Assembly (NCBI RefSeq): GCF_000468535.1
Contig: NZ_AUQY01000001.1
Span: forward strand, 1-64,000
DNA length: 64,000 nt
Direction: 5' to 3'
Source of the DNA: Peptoniphilus mikwangii
GTDB lineage: Bacteria; Bacillota; Clostridia; Tissierellales; Peptoniphilaceae
Below, one piece after another: positions 52,938 through 61,599 of the stretch (position 1 is its first letter; each line of letters starts with the position of its first letter). Position numbers and translations under genes: made by a program. The notes under the pieces are model-generated. The model searched no databases, had not been told where the DNA came from, and was given only the letters and a program-made list of their open reading frames with translations.

Positions 52938-53795
52938 ATGAAAAACATTAGGAGATTTATATTTTTAACAGTTTGTTTGCTTTTATTTTCGACAAATGTA
53001 TTTGCCGCAGCATCATTAGATAAAATATTGGTATCTCCATCAGCTGCAAGAGGTTGTGTATATGATGAGGTTAATATTTTAAGTGATGAAAATATAGAAT
53101 ATATAAACAATACCAATAGTGATTTGCAGAATAAGACAAAGGGACAAATTGCAGTTGTAATAATAAATTCTCTTGAAAATTATGATATTGAGCAGTATGC
53201 TACAAAGCTGTTTGAAAAATGGAAAATAGGTGATGAAAAACAAGACAATGGAGTTTTGATTTTATTTGCCATTGATGACAGAAAAATGAGGATTGAAACC
53301 GGATACGGAGCTGAAGGATTTATACCGGATGCTTATGCATCAAGAACAATAAGAAATATGGCGGAAATTTTCAAAAGAAACAGCAATGAATCTGACAAAT
53401 CCAAAATGTATCAAGATGGAATAATGGAAGGTTATAATGAAATACTGTCACATTATGCAAAAGAGTATGGAGTTGAAATTGAAAATATAAAACAACCGAT
53501 GTATGGTGAATACTTGGAATATTCTGAATATAAAAATGAAGATGAATTAACATTCAGCGAGGATATGATTATATTTGTAATTATTATATTGATAGTAATT
53601 ACATCAAATATGATTAAACCTCGAAAAAAAGGAAAGCGACGCAGATATCATGACCATGATTTTTTTGGTGGAGGTTCGTTTAGAGGCTCATCAGGCGGTT
53701 CATTTAGAGGTTCGTCCGGTGGAGGTTCATTTGGCGGCGGTTTTTCAGGTAGAGGCGGTTCATCCGGCGGTGGCGGTGCCAGCGGAGGTTGGTAA
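52938..53795 (+). CDS. TPM-domain membrane protein (YgcG-like)
   Basis: A 285-aa protein with a signal peptide (RFIFLTVCLLLFSTNVFAAA), an extracytoplasmic TPM domain (about 37-165: GCVYDEVNILSDENIEYIN, then DNGVLILFAIDDRKMRIETGYGAEGFIPD), one hydrophobic segment near 212-225, a basic stretch (PRKKGKRRRYH) and a Gly/Ser/Phe-rich tail. TPM domains occur beside LemA and are linked to membrane protein quality control or envelope stress. The low-complexity tail encodes a GGSFRGSSGG-like repeat and invites length variation. Confidence 0.9.
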   Translation: MKNIRRFIFLTVCLLLFSTNVFAAASLDKILVSPSAARGCVYDEVNILSDENIEYINNTNSDLQNKTKGQIAVVIINSLENYDIEQYATKLFEKWKIGDEKQDNGVLILFAIDDRKMRIETGYGAEGFIPDAYASRTIRNMAEIFKRNSNESDKSKMYQDGIMEGYNEILSHYAKEYGVEIENIKQPMYGEYLEYSEYKNEDELTFSEDMIIFVIIILIVITSNMIKPRKKGKRRRYHDHDFFGGGSFRGSSGGSFRGSSGGGSFGGGFSGRGGSSGGGGASGGW

Positions 53796-53803
53796 GAATA
53801 TAG

Positions 53804-53838
53804 AGGATAGGATTAAATATTTGAACCTATCCTTTTTT
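53804..53838 (+). terminator. Terminator of the TPM gene
   Basis: AGGATAGG pairs with CCTATCCT over an AT loop; a T-run follows. Confidence 0.85.
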
Positions 53839-53957
53839 ATTATTTTTATAAGTTCATTTAGATTTTTAATGATTTTCAGTGGAAGTATTTCAAAAAAATT
53901 TGAGCTTATTTCAGCACACATATTATCCTGTTTTTAAATATTATGTAAACAATCAGC

Positions 53958-53986
53958 TTGTTATTTTATATATGTTAAGTTATAAT
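53958..53986 (+). promoter_or_regulatory. Promoter of the cmk-plsC-ispH operon
   Basis: TTGTTA (53958-53963), a 17-bp spacer and a perfect TATAAT (53981-53986). It leaves a leader of about 100 bases before cmk. Confidence 0.75.
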
Positions 53987-54033
53987 ATTAAGCGTAGATT
54001 AAGTGTTTCTTAAAGAGTGAAGGGTATTACTAT

Positions 54034-54075
54034 TTGTTGAAAAGAATAATTTTGAGATCACTGATATTTCAGTGA
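54034..54075 (+). other. Candidate 13-codon leader peptide before cmk
   Basis: TTG (54034) with AGGG nine bases upstream opens a frame LLKRIILRSLIFQ, with TGA at 54073-54075 inside the right arm of the attenuator stem. A ribosome finishing this frame would sit on the hairpin. It could be chance in AT-rich sequence. Confidence 0.25.
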
Positions 54076-54082
54076 TTTTTTT
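54057..54082 (+). terminator. Attenuator-like terminator before cmk
   Basis: ATCACTGA-TATT-TCAGTGAT followed by six T. It lies downstream of the operon promoter and only three bases ahead of the cmk ribosome site. Confidence 0.8.
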
Positions 54083-54093
54083 ATGGAGGAATA

Positions 54094-54744
54094 ATGTATT
54101 CAGTTGCAATAGATGGTCCTGCGGGCAGCGGGAAAAGTACAGTAGCAAAAATGTTGGCAAAGGAGCTTGACATTTCGTATATAGATACGGGAGCTATGTA
54201 TAGAGCAATAGCATATAAGGCGAAAAAAAATTCGGCAATAACTGAAGAAGACATAAAAAAACTTCTTATAGAGACGGATATTGATTATAAAGATGGAAAG
54301 ATTTATCTTGATGGAGATGATATCTCTGAAAATATAAGAACTGAAGAAATTTCTAAAATGGCATCCGATATTTCTAAGTATAAATTTGTGAGAGAATTTT
54401 TAGTTTTTATACAGCAAAAAATTGCAAAGAAAATTTCTGTCGTAATGGAGGGCAGAGATATAGGTACTGTTGTCCTTAAAGATGCAAAGTATAAGTTTTT
54501 TTTAACAGCAACGGTTGATATCAGGGCAAAAAGAAGATATGAACAGCTTTTAGAAAAGGGAGAAATTGCGGATTTTGAAATGATAAGAGAAGATTTAATT
54601 AATAGGGATTATAATGATTCTCACAGAGAAAATTCACCGCTAAAAAAAGCTGATGATGCGTATTTGGTAGATAATAGCAATTTGGATTTAAGGCAGACAC
54701 TTGATTATATGTTAGATATTATAAGGGGTAAAAATGTTTTATAG
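54094..54744 (+). CDS. cmk: Cytidylate kinase
   Basis: Phosphorylates CMP and dCMP. It is 216 aa with P-loop GPAGSGKST (8-16), the DTGAMYRAIAYKA substrate motif, MEGRDIGTVVL and REDLINRDYNDSHRENSPLKKADDAYLVD, all diagnostic of Cmk. AGGAGGAATA precedes the ATG. It overlaps plsC by 11 bases. The order cmk-plsC-ispH/S1 is a conserved clostridial arrangement. Confidence 0.96.
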   Translation: MYSVAIDGPAGSGKSTVAKMLAKELDISYIDTGAMYRAIAYKAKKNSAITEEDIKKLLIETDIDYKDGKIYLDGDDISENIRTEEISKMASDISKYKFVREFLVFIQQKIAKKISVVMEGRDIGTVVLKDAKYKFFLTATVDIRAKRRYEQLLEKGEIADFEMIREDLINRDYNDSHRENSPLKKADDAYLVDNSNLDLRQTLDYMLDIIRGKNVL

Positions 54745-55312
54745 GATAATCAGATTTATTTTATTCGTTTTTTTTAAAATCTTTTTTGGATTTGAGGTAA
54801 TAGGGATTGAAAATTTGCCTGAAGATAGACCTCTTTTGATATGTCCCAATCATAAGAGTAATTGGGACCCTGCTTTTATAGATGCTTGTTTAAAACATAA
54901 GATATACTGGATGGCAAAAAAAGAGCTTTGGAGAAATAAGCTTGTAGGAAAGTTTATAGAGGCAATGGGAGCTTTTCCGGTTGATAGACAGACAGCAGAT
55001 GTAAAATCTGTAAAAAATGCGCTCAGAATTTTAAAAAATGGTGAGATTGTCGGAATATTTCCTGAGGGAACAAGAGTAAGAAAAATAGATTATTCAATGG
55101 CAAAGCCGGGCGTTGCTATGATAGCGCATAGGGCAAGAACATTAATCGTTCCGATGTATATTGACGGGAATTATAAGCTGTTTAAAAAAATGAAACTTGT
55201 TATAAAAGAGCCAATTGATATAAGAGATTTGGAAAAACAAGATATAGAGCAATATGAGAGTATAGCTTCTGATATATTGAAAACCATTTACAATGGAGTT
55301 GATGGAAATTAA
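54734..55312 (+). CDS. plsC: 1-acyl-sn-glycerol-3-phosphate acyltransferase
   Basis: A membrane enzyme of 192 aa that makes phosphatidic acid. Motif I is NHKSNWD (H-x4-D), motif II lies in MGAFPVDRQ, motif III is FPEGTR (with GIFPEGTRVR) and motif IV is VPMYIDG. One N-terminal hydrophobic segment anchors it. The gene overlaps both neighbours (11 bases with cmk, 20 with ispH). Confidence 0.93.
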   Translation: MFYRIIRFILFVFFKIFFGFEVIGIENLPEDRPLLICPNHKSNWDPAFIDACLKHKIYWMAKKELWRNKLVGKFIEAMGAFPVDRQTADVKSVKNALRILKNGEIVGIFPEGTRVRKIDYSMAKPGVAMIAHRARTLIVPMYIDGNYKLFKKMKLVIKEPIDIRDLEKQDIEQYESIASDILKTIYNGVDGN

Positions 55313-57344
55313 AGTAACAGTTGCAAAAAATGCAGGATTTTGCGGCGGAGTAAAAAGAGCTGTAAAGCTTGCTATGGATAATGCCGATGAGGGAGTATAT
55401 TCTTTAGGAGAATTAGTTCACAACAGAAGAGTAGTAGACGATTTACGCAAGCTTGGGGTTAAGCAGATAGATAATGTGGATGGGATTAAAAATTCAAAAG
55501 TTATAATAAGGTCTCACGGTGTTCATAAGTCGGTAATAGATAAACTGAAAAATTCAAATAATGAGATAGTTGACTGTGTTTGTAAAAAGGTATCTATGAT
55601 TTATGATATAGTAAATGAGAATTATAACAAAGGGTATAATATAGTTATATTCGGAATGAAGGAACATCCTGAAATTATAGGGATAAATTCATATTGTAAT
55701 GATAGTGCAACTATAATAGAAAATGAAACTGATATTGAAAAAATTCCCGATGGAAAACTTTGTGTAGTATCGCAAACTACAAACAATGAAGAAAGATATA
55801 AAAAATTAATAAATCTTATAAAAGATATTTCAAAAGATGAAGTTTTAGTTTATAATACTATATGTAGTGCAACTAAAAATAGGCAACAGAGTGTATTGGA
55901 ATTATCAAAAGAAGTAGAAGCTATGATTGTACTTGGAGGAAAAAACAGTTCCAATACTAAAAAACTTGCTGATGTTGCAAAGCTACACTGTAAAAATGTA
56001 TATTTATTAGAGTCGATAGAGGACCTTGAATATAGTAAATTTAAAAAATTTAATAAAATAGGTATTGCCGCGGGTGCATCCACACCTGATTCGGTGATCA
56101 AGGAGGCTGTTAGTAGTATGGAAAATTTTGACAACAATGAAATGATGGAAGCGATTGAGAACTCTTTTAAGAAAATTAGAAGAGGAGAGGTAGTTGAAGG
56201 TGAAGTACTTTTCGTAAACGAAAATGAAGTTATGGTTAATATCGGATACAGATCCGACGGAATAATTTCAAGAGAAGAACTTTCAAACGACCCTGAAGTT
56301 AAACCATCAGATTTATTTAAACCGGGAGATAAAATCCAAGTTTATGTATTAAAGATTGATGATGGTGATGGTAATGTTGTACTTTCATCTAAGAGAGTGG
56401 AAAACATTAAGGTATGGGATGAAGTTGAAGAAAAATTCAACAACAAGGAAAGAGTAACTGCAAAAGTTAAATCAGTTGTAAAAGGCGGTTTAACTGCTGA
56501 ATTTAATGGAGTAAATGCATTTATTCCTGCATCACATGCATCAGTTAGATTCCAAAGAGATTTGTCAAAATATGTTGGTCAAGAATTCGTATGTGATATT
56601 ATAGATTTTGATAAATCAAAGAGGAAAGTCGTTTTATCAAGAAAGAATGTAGAAGCTGAAGAATTAGAAGCAAAGAGAAAATCAGTTTATGAATCTTTAC
56701 AAGAAGGCGACGTAATAGAAGGAACAGTTCAAAGACTTACAAATTTCGGCGCATTTATAGATTTAGGCGGAGTAGACGGACTAATTCACATTTCAGAATT
56801 ATCTTGGAACAGAGTAAAACATCCTGCTGATGTAGTAGCACCAGGACAAAAAGTAGAAGTTCAAGTTTTAACAGTAGATGAAGAAAAGAATAGAATTGCT
56901 CTTGGCTTAAAACAAACTACTAAAAAACCATGGGATATTTTTGTAAGCACAACACAAGTTGGAGATGTAGTTGAAGGTAAAGTAGTAAACCTACTTGAAT
57001 TCGGTGCATTTATAAGACTTGAATCAGGAGTAGACGGACTTCTACACGTTTCTCAAATATCTAAAGAACATGTTGAAAAACCTGCTGATAAGCTTACTAT
57101 GGGCGAAGAAGTTACAGTTAAAATTACTGACATTGATGAAGAAAACAAAAAGATTTCTCTATCAATGAAAGCATTAATTGAAGATGAAGAGCCTGAAGAA
57201 GTGGTTGAAGAAGTTGTTTCTGAAGAACCTGTTGTTGAAAAAGTTGAAGAAGAAGTAGTTGAAGAAAAAGTTGAAGCTCCAAAGCAAGAAGAATTTAATA
57301 CAACTATCGGAGATCTTTTCGGAAATATTAATTTAGAAAATTAA
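55293..57344 (+). CDS. ispH: IspH (HMBPP reductase) fused to four S1 RNA-binding domains
   Basis: A 683-aa fusion. Residues 1-285 are IspH, the last enzyme of the MEP isoprenoid pathway. The iron-sulphur ligands are C17 (KNAGFCGGV), C97 (DCVCKKV) and C191 (NTICSATKNRQ), with conserved H43, H75 and the EHPE at 124-127. Residues about 298-625 hold four S1 domains; the last two (VIEGTVQRLTNFGAFIDLGG and VVEGKVVNLLEFGAFIRLES) are the most canonical. An acidic Glu/Val-rich tail follows. Such a protein doubles as a ribosomal S1-like factor in Clostridia. ATG 55302 (nine bases on) is an alternative start. Confidence 0.95.
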   Translation: MELMEIKVTVAKNAGFCGGVKRAVKLAMDNADEGVYSLGELVHNRRVVDDLRKLGVKQIDNVDGIKNSKVIIRSHGVHKSVIDKLKNSNNEIVDCVCKKVSMIYDIVNENYNKGYNIVIFGMKEHPEIIGINSYCNDSATIIENETDIEKIPDGKLCVVSQTTNNEERYKKLINLIKDISKDEVLVYNTICSATKNRQQSVLELSKEVEAMIVLGGKNSSNTKKLADVAKLHCKNVYLLESIEDLEYSKFKKFNKIGIAAGASTPDSVIKEAVSSMENFDNNEMMEAIENSFKKIRRGEVVEGEVLFVNENEVMVNIGYRSDGIISREELSNDPEVKPSDLFKPGDKIQVYVLKIDDGDGNVVLSSKRVENIKVWDEVEEKFNNKERVTAKVKSVVKGGLTAEFNGVNAFIPASHASVRFQRDLSKYVGQEFVCDIIDFDKSKRKVVLSRKNVEAEELEAKRKSVYESLQEGDVIEGTVQRLTNFGAFIDLGGVDGLIHISELSWNRVKHPADVVAPGQKVEVQVLTVDEEKNRIALGLKQTTKKPWDIFVSTTQVGDVVEGKVVNLLEFGAFIRLESGVDGLLHVSQISKEHVEKPADKLTMGEEVTVKITDIDEENKKISLSMKALIEDEEPEEVVEEVVSEEPVVEKVEEEVVEEKVEAPKQEEFNTTIGDLFGNINLEN

Positions 57345-57351
57345 TGAATTT

Positions 57352-57377
57352 AAAATCGCAAGTTATCTTGCGATTTT
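57352..57377 (+). terminator. Terminator of the cmk-plsC-ispH operon
   Basis: AAATCGCAAG-TTAT-CTTGCGATTT with a T-run. Confidence 0.9.
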
Positions 57378-57379
57378 TT

Positions 57380-57434
57380 ATGCTCTATATTAGCTAAAAA
57401 TTATTTTAATTACAGCTAATATAGAGCATTTTTA
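57380..57434 (+). repeat. Perfect 16-base inverted repeat, possible second terminator
   Basis: ATGCTCTATATTAGCT (57380-57395) and AGCTAATATAGAGCAT (57414-57429) are exact inverted copies over an 18-base AT loop, followed by TTTTATTT. It sits three bases after the first terminator and just before the SLH gene promoter. Confidence 0.75.
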
Positions 57435-57435
57435 T

Positions 57436-57463
57436 TTCTTATGAGCTATGCTTATGTTATAAT
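57436..57463 (+). promoter_or_regulatory. Probable promoter of the SLH gene
   Basis: TATAAT (57458-57463) with TGT directly before it (extended -10); the -35 TTCTTA is weak (spacer 16). Confidence 0.5.
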
Positions 57464-57480
57464 AGTCATTGGAGGTTATT

Positions 57481-58659
57481 ATGACAAAAAATACTAAAAA
57501 AATATTTGCTGCAACTTTAATTGGGGCAGTTTTAATTTCAAATACAGTATATGCAAAAGCTTTTAGTGATGTAGAACAAAATGGAGCCTATTCGTGGGTG
57601 TATTCTTCTTTGGATAAGTTATCAAATAGAGGAGTTTTCGGCGGATATCCCGACAATACTTTTAAGCCTTATAGAGCGGTCAGCTTTTTAGAAGTAATGC
57701 AAGTTATTAAGAATATAAAAAATCCTTCTGAAGAAGAACTGAAAGCTTCCAGAGATAAATATGAAACGGAAGCACTTCAGCAAGGCGTTCCGAATTGGGC
57801 ATTAGAATCCGTGTGTTATAATTTGTCAATTAACTCAATAACAATTAATACTATTAAATCGGCTAATGAAAAAGGTTTTTTAAGAGCAGTAAATACAGTT
57901 TATCCTGATAGAAATTCAGTAACGGTGTATTTCGGAAGAGCCTTCGGTTTTGACGGAAATGGAGATAGAAGTCTTTTAAAACATTCCGATTTGGACAATG
58001 TAGCTGAAATGACAAAAGGATATCTTGCAAATTTAGTTGGAGCAAGTATCTATTCCGATACCGGAAGTGATGGCAAATTTAATGGTAGCAGCTTTATAAG
58101 AAGAGCTGAAGTTGCAGTTATAGCAGATAGAGCTTTAACATATTTGGAGTCTAATTCTAAAAATGATAAAAAAGACGATTCGGAATTAAAAATTGATGAT
58201 GTAAGCGGAATTGTAAGTAATGTAGTTGCAGAATCTGCACAACAATATGGCAGTATAACTATTTCTGATAAAGAATATAAAATGAATATTCAAAATGTGG
58301 TTGTAGTCGATCCTAACGGACTTTATAATCCGCCTGAATTATCTACTTTAAAAGATAAAAATGTATCTGCTAAAATAAAGGACGGAGAGATTATATATAT
58401 TACAATTTTGAGCTCAAATGCAAGTAGTACTGTCAATACAAATTCTAATATTGTAGAAATGACGGGAAAAGTTATTTCAATAACATCTGAAAGTGATGGA
58501 AATTTAGTTGAAATAAGAGTTTTAGTTTCGGACAGTAAGTATATTGAGTCGGGTAGTGTAATAACAATAAAAACTAAAAATAGTTATAAACTCGATCAAA
58601 TTTTAAATATTAAGGGTAATATTGTTGACTCTAAGCTTGCTAATATAGAAGTTAATTAG
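57481..58659 (+). CDS. SLH-domain surface protein
   Basis: A 392-aa secreted protein. A signal peptide (MTKNTKKIFAATLIGAVLISN, ending TVYAKA) precedes about two or three S-layer homology motifs (FSDVEQNGAYSWVYSSLDKLSNRGVFGGYPDNTFKPYRAVSFLE, and a later RRAEVAVIADRALTYLE). SLH domains bind pyruvylated cell-wall polymer and anchor proteins to the wall. The C-terminal 150 residues (from about DVSGIVSNVVAESA) look like beta-rich modules of unknown role. GGAGGTTATT precedes the ATG at 57481. A terminator overlaps the stop. Confidence 0.85.
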   Translation: MTKNTKKIFAATLIGAVLISNTVYAKAFSDVEQNGAYSWVYSSLDKLSNRGVFGGYPDNTFKPYRAVSFLEVMQVIKNIKNPSEEELKASRDKYETEALQQGVPNWALESVCYNLSINSITINTIKSANEKGFLRAVNTVYPDRNSVTVYFGRAFGFDGNGDRSLLKHSDLDNVAEMTKGYLANLVGASIYSDTGSDGKFNGSSFIRRAEVAVIADRALTYLESNSKNDKKDDSELKIDDVSGIVSNVVAESAQQYGSITISDKEYKMNIQNVVVVDPNGLYNPPELSTLKDKNVSAKIKDGEIIYITILSSNASSTVNTNSNIVEMTGKVISITSESDGNLVEIRVLVSDSKYIESGSVITIKTKNSYKLDQILNIKGNIVDSKLANIEVN

Positions 58660-58683
58660 GTGAAGGGGAACCTTCACTTTTTA
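58660..58683 (+). terminator. Terminator of the SLH gene
   Basis: GTGAAGG-GGAA-CCTTCAC followed by TTTTT. It covers the first GTG of the open frame of tcdA, which argues for the later start there. Confidence 0.85.
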
Positions 58684-58695
58684 CGTGAGGTAGTT

Positions 58696-59391
58696 GTGGA
58701 AATTTTTAATCGTAGTGAAATGGTAATAGGAAGAGAAAATATAAACAGACTTCAAGATTCTTCGGTTCTCGTATTTGGACTTGGAGGTGTCGGCGGAAGT
58801 TTGTGTGAGGCACTTATAAGAGCCGGAATAGGGAAAATAGGCATAGTAGATAGGGATATTGTAGATGTGACAAATATAAACAGGCAAGTAATAGCGACAC
58901 AAAATACAGTTGGAATGAAAAAAACTGATGCCATGTATGATAGGCTCATATCTATAAATCCTGTGGTAAAGATAGAAAAATATCATATAAATTTAAACGA
59001 AGATACTATTTCACGATTTAATTTTTCAAACTATGATTATATAGCTGATGCAATAGACACTGTAAGTGCAAAAATATTACTTGCCAAGATATGCTATGAA
59101 AATAACCATAAGTTGATTTCAGCAATGGGTACGGGAAATAAAATTAATCCTGCAATGCTTGAAGTCAGTGATATAAAAAAGACAAGTGTGTGTCCTCTTG
59201 CAAGAGTTATGAGAAGAGAACTGAAAAATAGAGGAATAGAAAAACTGAAGGTAGTATATTCAAGGGAGGAACCTATAAATACCAAATTTAAGCTTGAAAA
59301 AGCATCAACTCCGGGTTCGATGTCCTTTGTTCCGCCGGTATGCGGAATTATAATGGCTTCAGAGATAGTTAAAGAACTTATAGTACTATAA
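58696..59391 (+). CDS. tcdA: tRNA threonylcarbamoyladenosine dehydratase (TcdA/ThiF-like)
   Basis: An E1-like adenylating enzyme of 231 aa that cyclises t6A37 in tRNA to ct6A. The start FNRSEMVIGRENINRLQDSSVLVFGLGGVGGSLCEAL contains the nucleotide loop GLGGVGG. ATQNTVGMKKTDAM and AIDTVSAKILL follow, as in the YgdL/TcdA group of the ThiF superfamily. The GTG at 58696 with GAGGT upstream is chosen, because the earlier GTG lies in a terminator stem. It abuts pcrA. The function is assigned by family. Confidence 0.88.
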   Translation: MEIFNRSEMVIGRENINRLQDSSVLVFGLGGVGGSLCEALIRAGIGKIGIVDRDIVDVTNINRQVIATQNTVGMKKTDAMYDRLISINPVVKIEKYHINLNEDTISRFNFSNYDYIADAIDTVSAKILLAKICYENNHKLISAMGTGNKINPAMLEVSDIKKTSVCPLARVMRRELKNRGIEKLKVVYSREEPINTKFKLEKASTPGSMSFVPPVCGIIMASEIVKELIVL

Positions 59392-59402
59392 TGGGTGAAA
59401 AA

Positions 59403-61595
59403 ATGATTTATAGAGATTTGAATAACAAGCAAAGTGAAGCGTTGTTAAAAACAGAAGGACCTGTTCTTATTTTGGCAGGAGCAGGTTCCGGAAAAACAAA
59501 AGTTGTAACTAATAAAATAGCATATTTGATAGATGAAAAGAGAGTATATCCGTCAAGTATATTGGCAATTACATTTACTAATAAAGCTGCAAATGAAATG
59601 AAAGAGAGAGTTGCAAAACTCATAGATGTAAATGTTGATGCAATGTGGATTGGTACATTTCACTCTATTTGTCTTAGAATTTTGAGAAGAAATATAGAGA
59701 GAATTGATTATTCCTCAAATTTTTCAATTTATGACAGAGATGACCAAAATACTGTCATAAGAGATTGTATAAAGGAACTTAATCTAAACAAGGAAATGTA
59801 TAAAAATAAGAGTATAATTGTAAAAATATCCGAGCTTAAAAATCAGGATATAAAGCCGGATGAATTTATAAACGCAAATTATATGGACTTTTTCAATAGA
59901 AATGTTGGAGAAATTTATAATTTGTATGAAAAAAAGCTGAAGGATAATAATGCTCTTGATTTTGATGATATATTAATAAAAACGGTTGAACTTTTTGAAA
60001 ATAATGAAGATATTAAAAATTATTATCAGGATAAGTTTAAGTACATATTTGTTGACGAATATCAGGATACAAATATGATTCAGTATAGACTCATAAAGCT
60101 TCTTTGTAATGCAAGTCCAAACTTGACTGTAGTAGGAGATAATGACCAGTCGATTTATAAATGGAGAGGTGCTGATATCAGCAATATATTGAATTTTGAA
60201 AAGGACTTTAAAGATGCTAAGGTAATATTGCTTGAACAAAATTATAGATCAACTTCAAAGATACTTAATGTTGCAAATTCTGTAATAAAAAATAACGGAA
60301 ACAGAAAAGACAAAAATTTATGGACTGATAATGGAGTAGGAGAAGACGTTGTATACAGAGTTTTTAGGCACTCACAGGAAGAAGAACAGGCTGTTACGAC
60401 AAAGATGCTTCAACTTAATTATAAAGGACATGCATTTTCGGATATGGCAATATTATACAGAACAAATGCTCAGTCAAGAGGATTTGAAGAGGCTCTTATA
60501 AGAGAAAAAATTCCATATAAAATTGTGGGCGGTCTTCGATTCTATGACAGAAAAGAAGTTAAGGATATAATAGCGTATTTAAAAGTTATTCAAAATACTG
60601 CTGATGATGTTGCTATAAATAGAATTATAAATGTGCCGAAAAGAGGCATAGGAGCTCAATCAATAGAAGATATGTCGAAATATGCCGATGAAAATTTTAT
60701 CAGCTTATTCAGTGTAATAGATGGCATAGAAGAAAATGAACAGCTGAATTTGAGATCTAAGAAAAATGTAAAAGAATTTGCAAATTTAATCAATTTGTTG
60801 AGATTAAATGCTCAGGAGTTAAGCGTTTCAAAGTTAATTGAAAAAGTTATTTATGAATCCGGCTATATATCTGATCTTGAGGCGGAAAATACCGTTGAAG
60901 CGAGAAGCAGAATTGATAATATAAAGGAATTGATATCAACTGCGGTTGATTTTGAAAGAAATAATCCGCTTGGAAATTTAGAAGAATTTTTATCCGGAAT
61001 AAGTCTTTTGTCCGATGTTGACAAGACGAGTCCGGATGCATCGGCGGTGAAATTAATGACTATTCATTCGGCAAAGGGACTTGAGTTTAAAATAGTTTTT
61101 TTGGTTGGAATGGAAGAGGGATTATTTCCGACTTCAAGAGCTCTTGATGATGAAGAGGATATTGAAGAAGAAAGGCGTCTTTGTTATGTAGGAGTTACAA
61201 GAGCGGAAAAATATCTATATATAAGTTCATCTCAGACGAGAACTCTATATGGAAAAACATCACCTTGCTTAGAATCGAGATTTATAAAAGAAATGGAAGA
61301 TACAATAACAAAAATTATACCTGAAAAGGAAACATATGAATCTAAAAAGAACTTAGTTGAAGTAAGTGATTTCATAAGCTATAATGCAAATAGAGTGAAA
61401 AGTGTTCCGAAAAAAGAAAAGAAAACAGATGTTGATGTTAAAGTTGGAGATAAAATAGTTCATAAAAAATGGGGAGAAGGAATGATAGTTTCGAAGATTT
61501 CCAAGAATGACGATTTTGAAATTGTTATTTCATTTGAGGGTAAGGGTCTTAAAAAACTTATGCTCTCACTTGCTCCGATAAGTTTGGTGAAATGA
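59403..61595 (+). CDS. pcrA: ATP-dependent DNA helicase PcrA (UvrD family)
   Basis: A 3'-5' helicase of 730 aa that unwinds DNA in repair and plasmid replication and removes RecA. Motifs are in order: Walker A AGAGSGKT (25-32), TFTNKAANEMKERV (Ia), FVDEYQDTN (II), VVGDNDQSIYKWRGAD (III), EQNYRST (IV), MTIHSAKGLEF (V) and EERRLCYVGVTRA (VI). The C-terminal 65 residues (KVGDKIVHKKWGEGMIVSK) form the Tudor-like RNA-polymerase-binding domain. ATG 59403 with GGGTGA is preferred to the one at 59391. pcrA-ligA-gatCAB is a conserved Firmicute order. Confidence 0.96.
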   Translation: MIYRDLNNKQSEALLKTEGPVLILAGAGSGKTKVVTNKIAYLIDEKRVYPSSILAITFTNKAANEMKERVAKLIDVNVDAMWIGTFHSICLRILRRNIERIDYSSNFSIYDRDDQNTVIRDCIKELNLNKEMYKNKSIIVKISELKNQDIKPDEFINANYMDFFNRNVGEIYNLYEKKLKDNNALDFDDILIKTVELFENNEDIKNYYQDKFKYIFVDEYQDTNMIQYRLIKLLCNASPNLTVVGDNDQSIYKWRGADISNILNFEKDFKDAKVILLEQNYRSTSKILNVANSVIKNNGNRKDKNLWTDNGVGEDVVYRVFRHSQEEEQAVTTKMLQLNYKGHAFSDMAILYRTNAQSRGFEEALIREKIPYKIVGGLRFYDRKEVKDIIAYLKVIQNTADDVAINRIINVPKRGIGAQSIEDMSKYADENFISLFSVIDGIEENEQLNLRSKKNVKEFANLINLLRLNAQELSVSKLIEKVIYESGYISDLEAENTVEARSRIDNIKELISTAVDFERNNPLGNLEEFLSGISLLSDVDKTSPDASAVKLMTIHSAKGLEFKIVFLVGMEEGLFPTSRALDDEEDIEEERRLCYVGVTRAEKYLYISSSQTRTLYGKTSPCLESRFIKEMEDTITKIIPEKETYESKKNLVEVSDFISYNANRVKSVPKKEKKTDVDVKVGDKIVHKKWGEGMIVSKISKNDDFEIVISFEGKGLKKLMLSLAPISLVK

Positions 61596-61599
61596 GAAT

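Noticed and set aside
53640-53795. The Gly-rich tract of the TPM gene as a tandem repeat or CRISPR-like array
   Set aside because: The repeats are in-frame codons for a Gly/Ser tail, with irregular unit length and no spacers.
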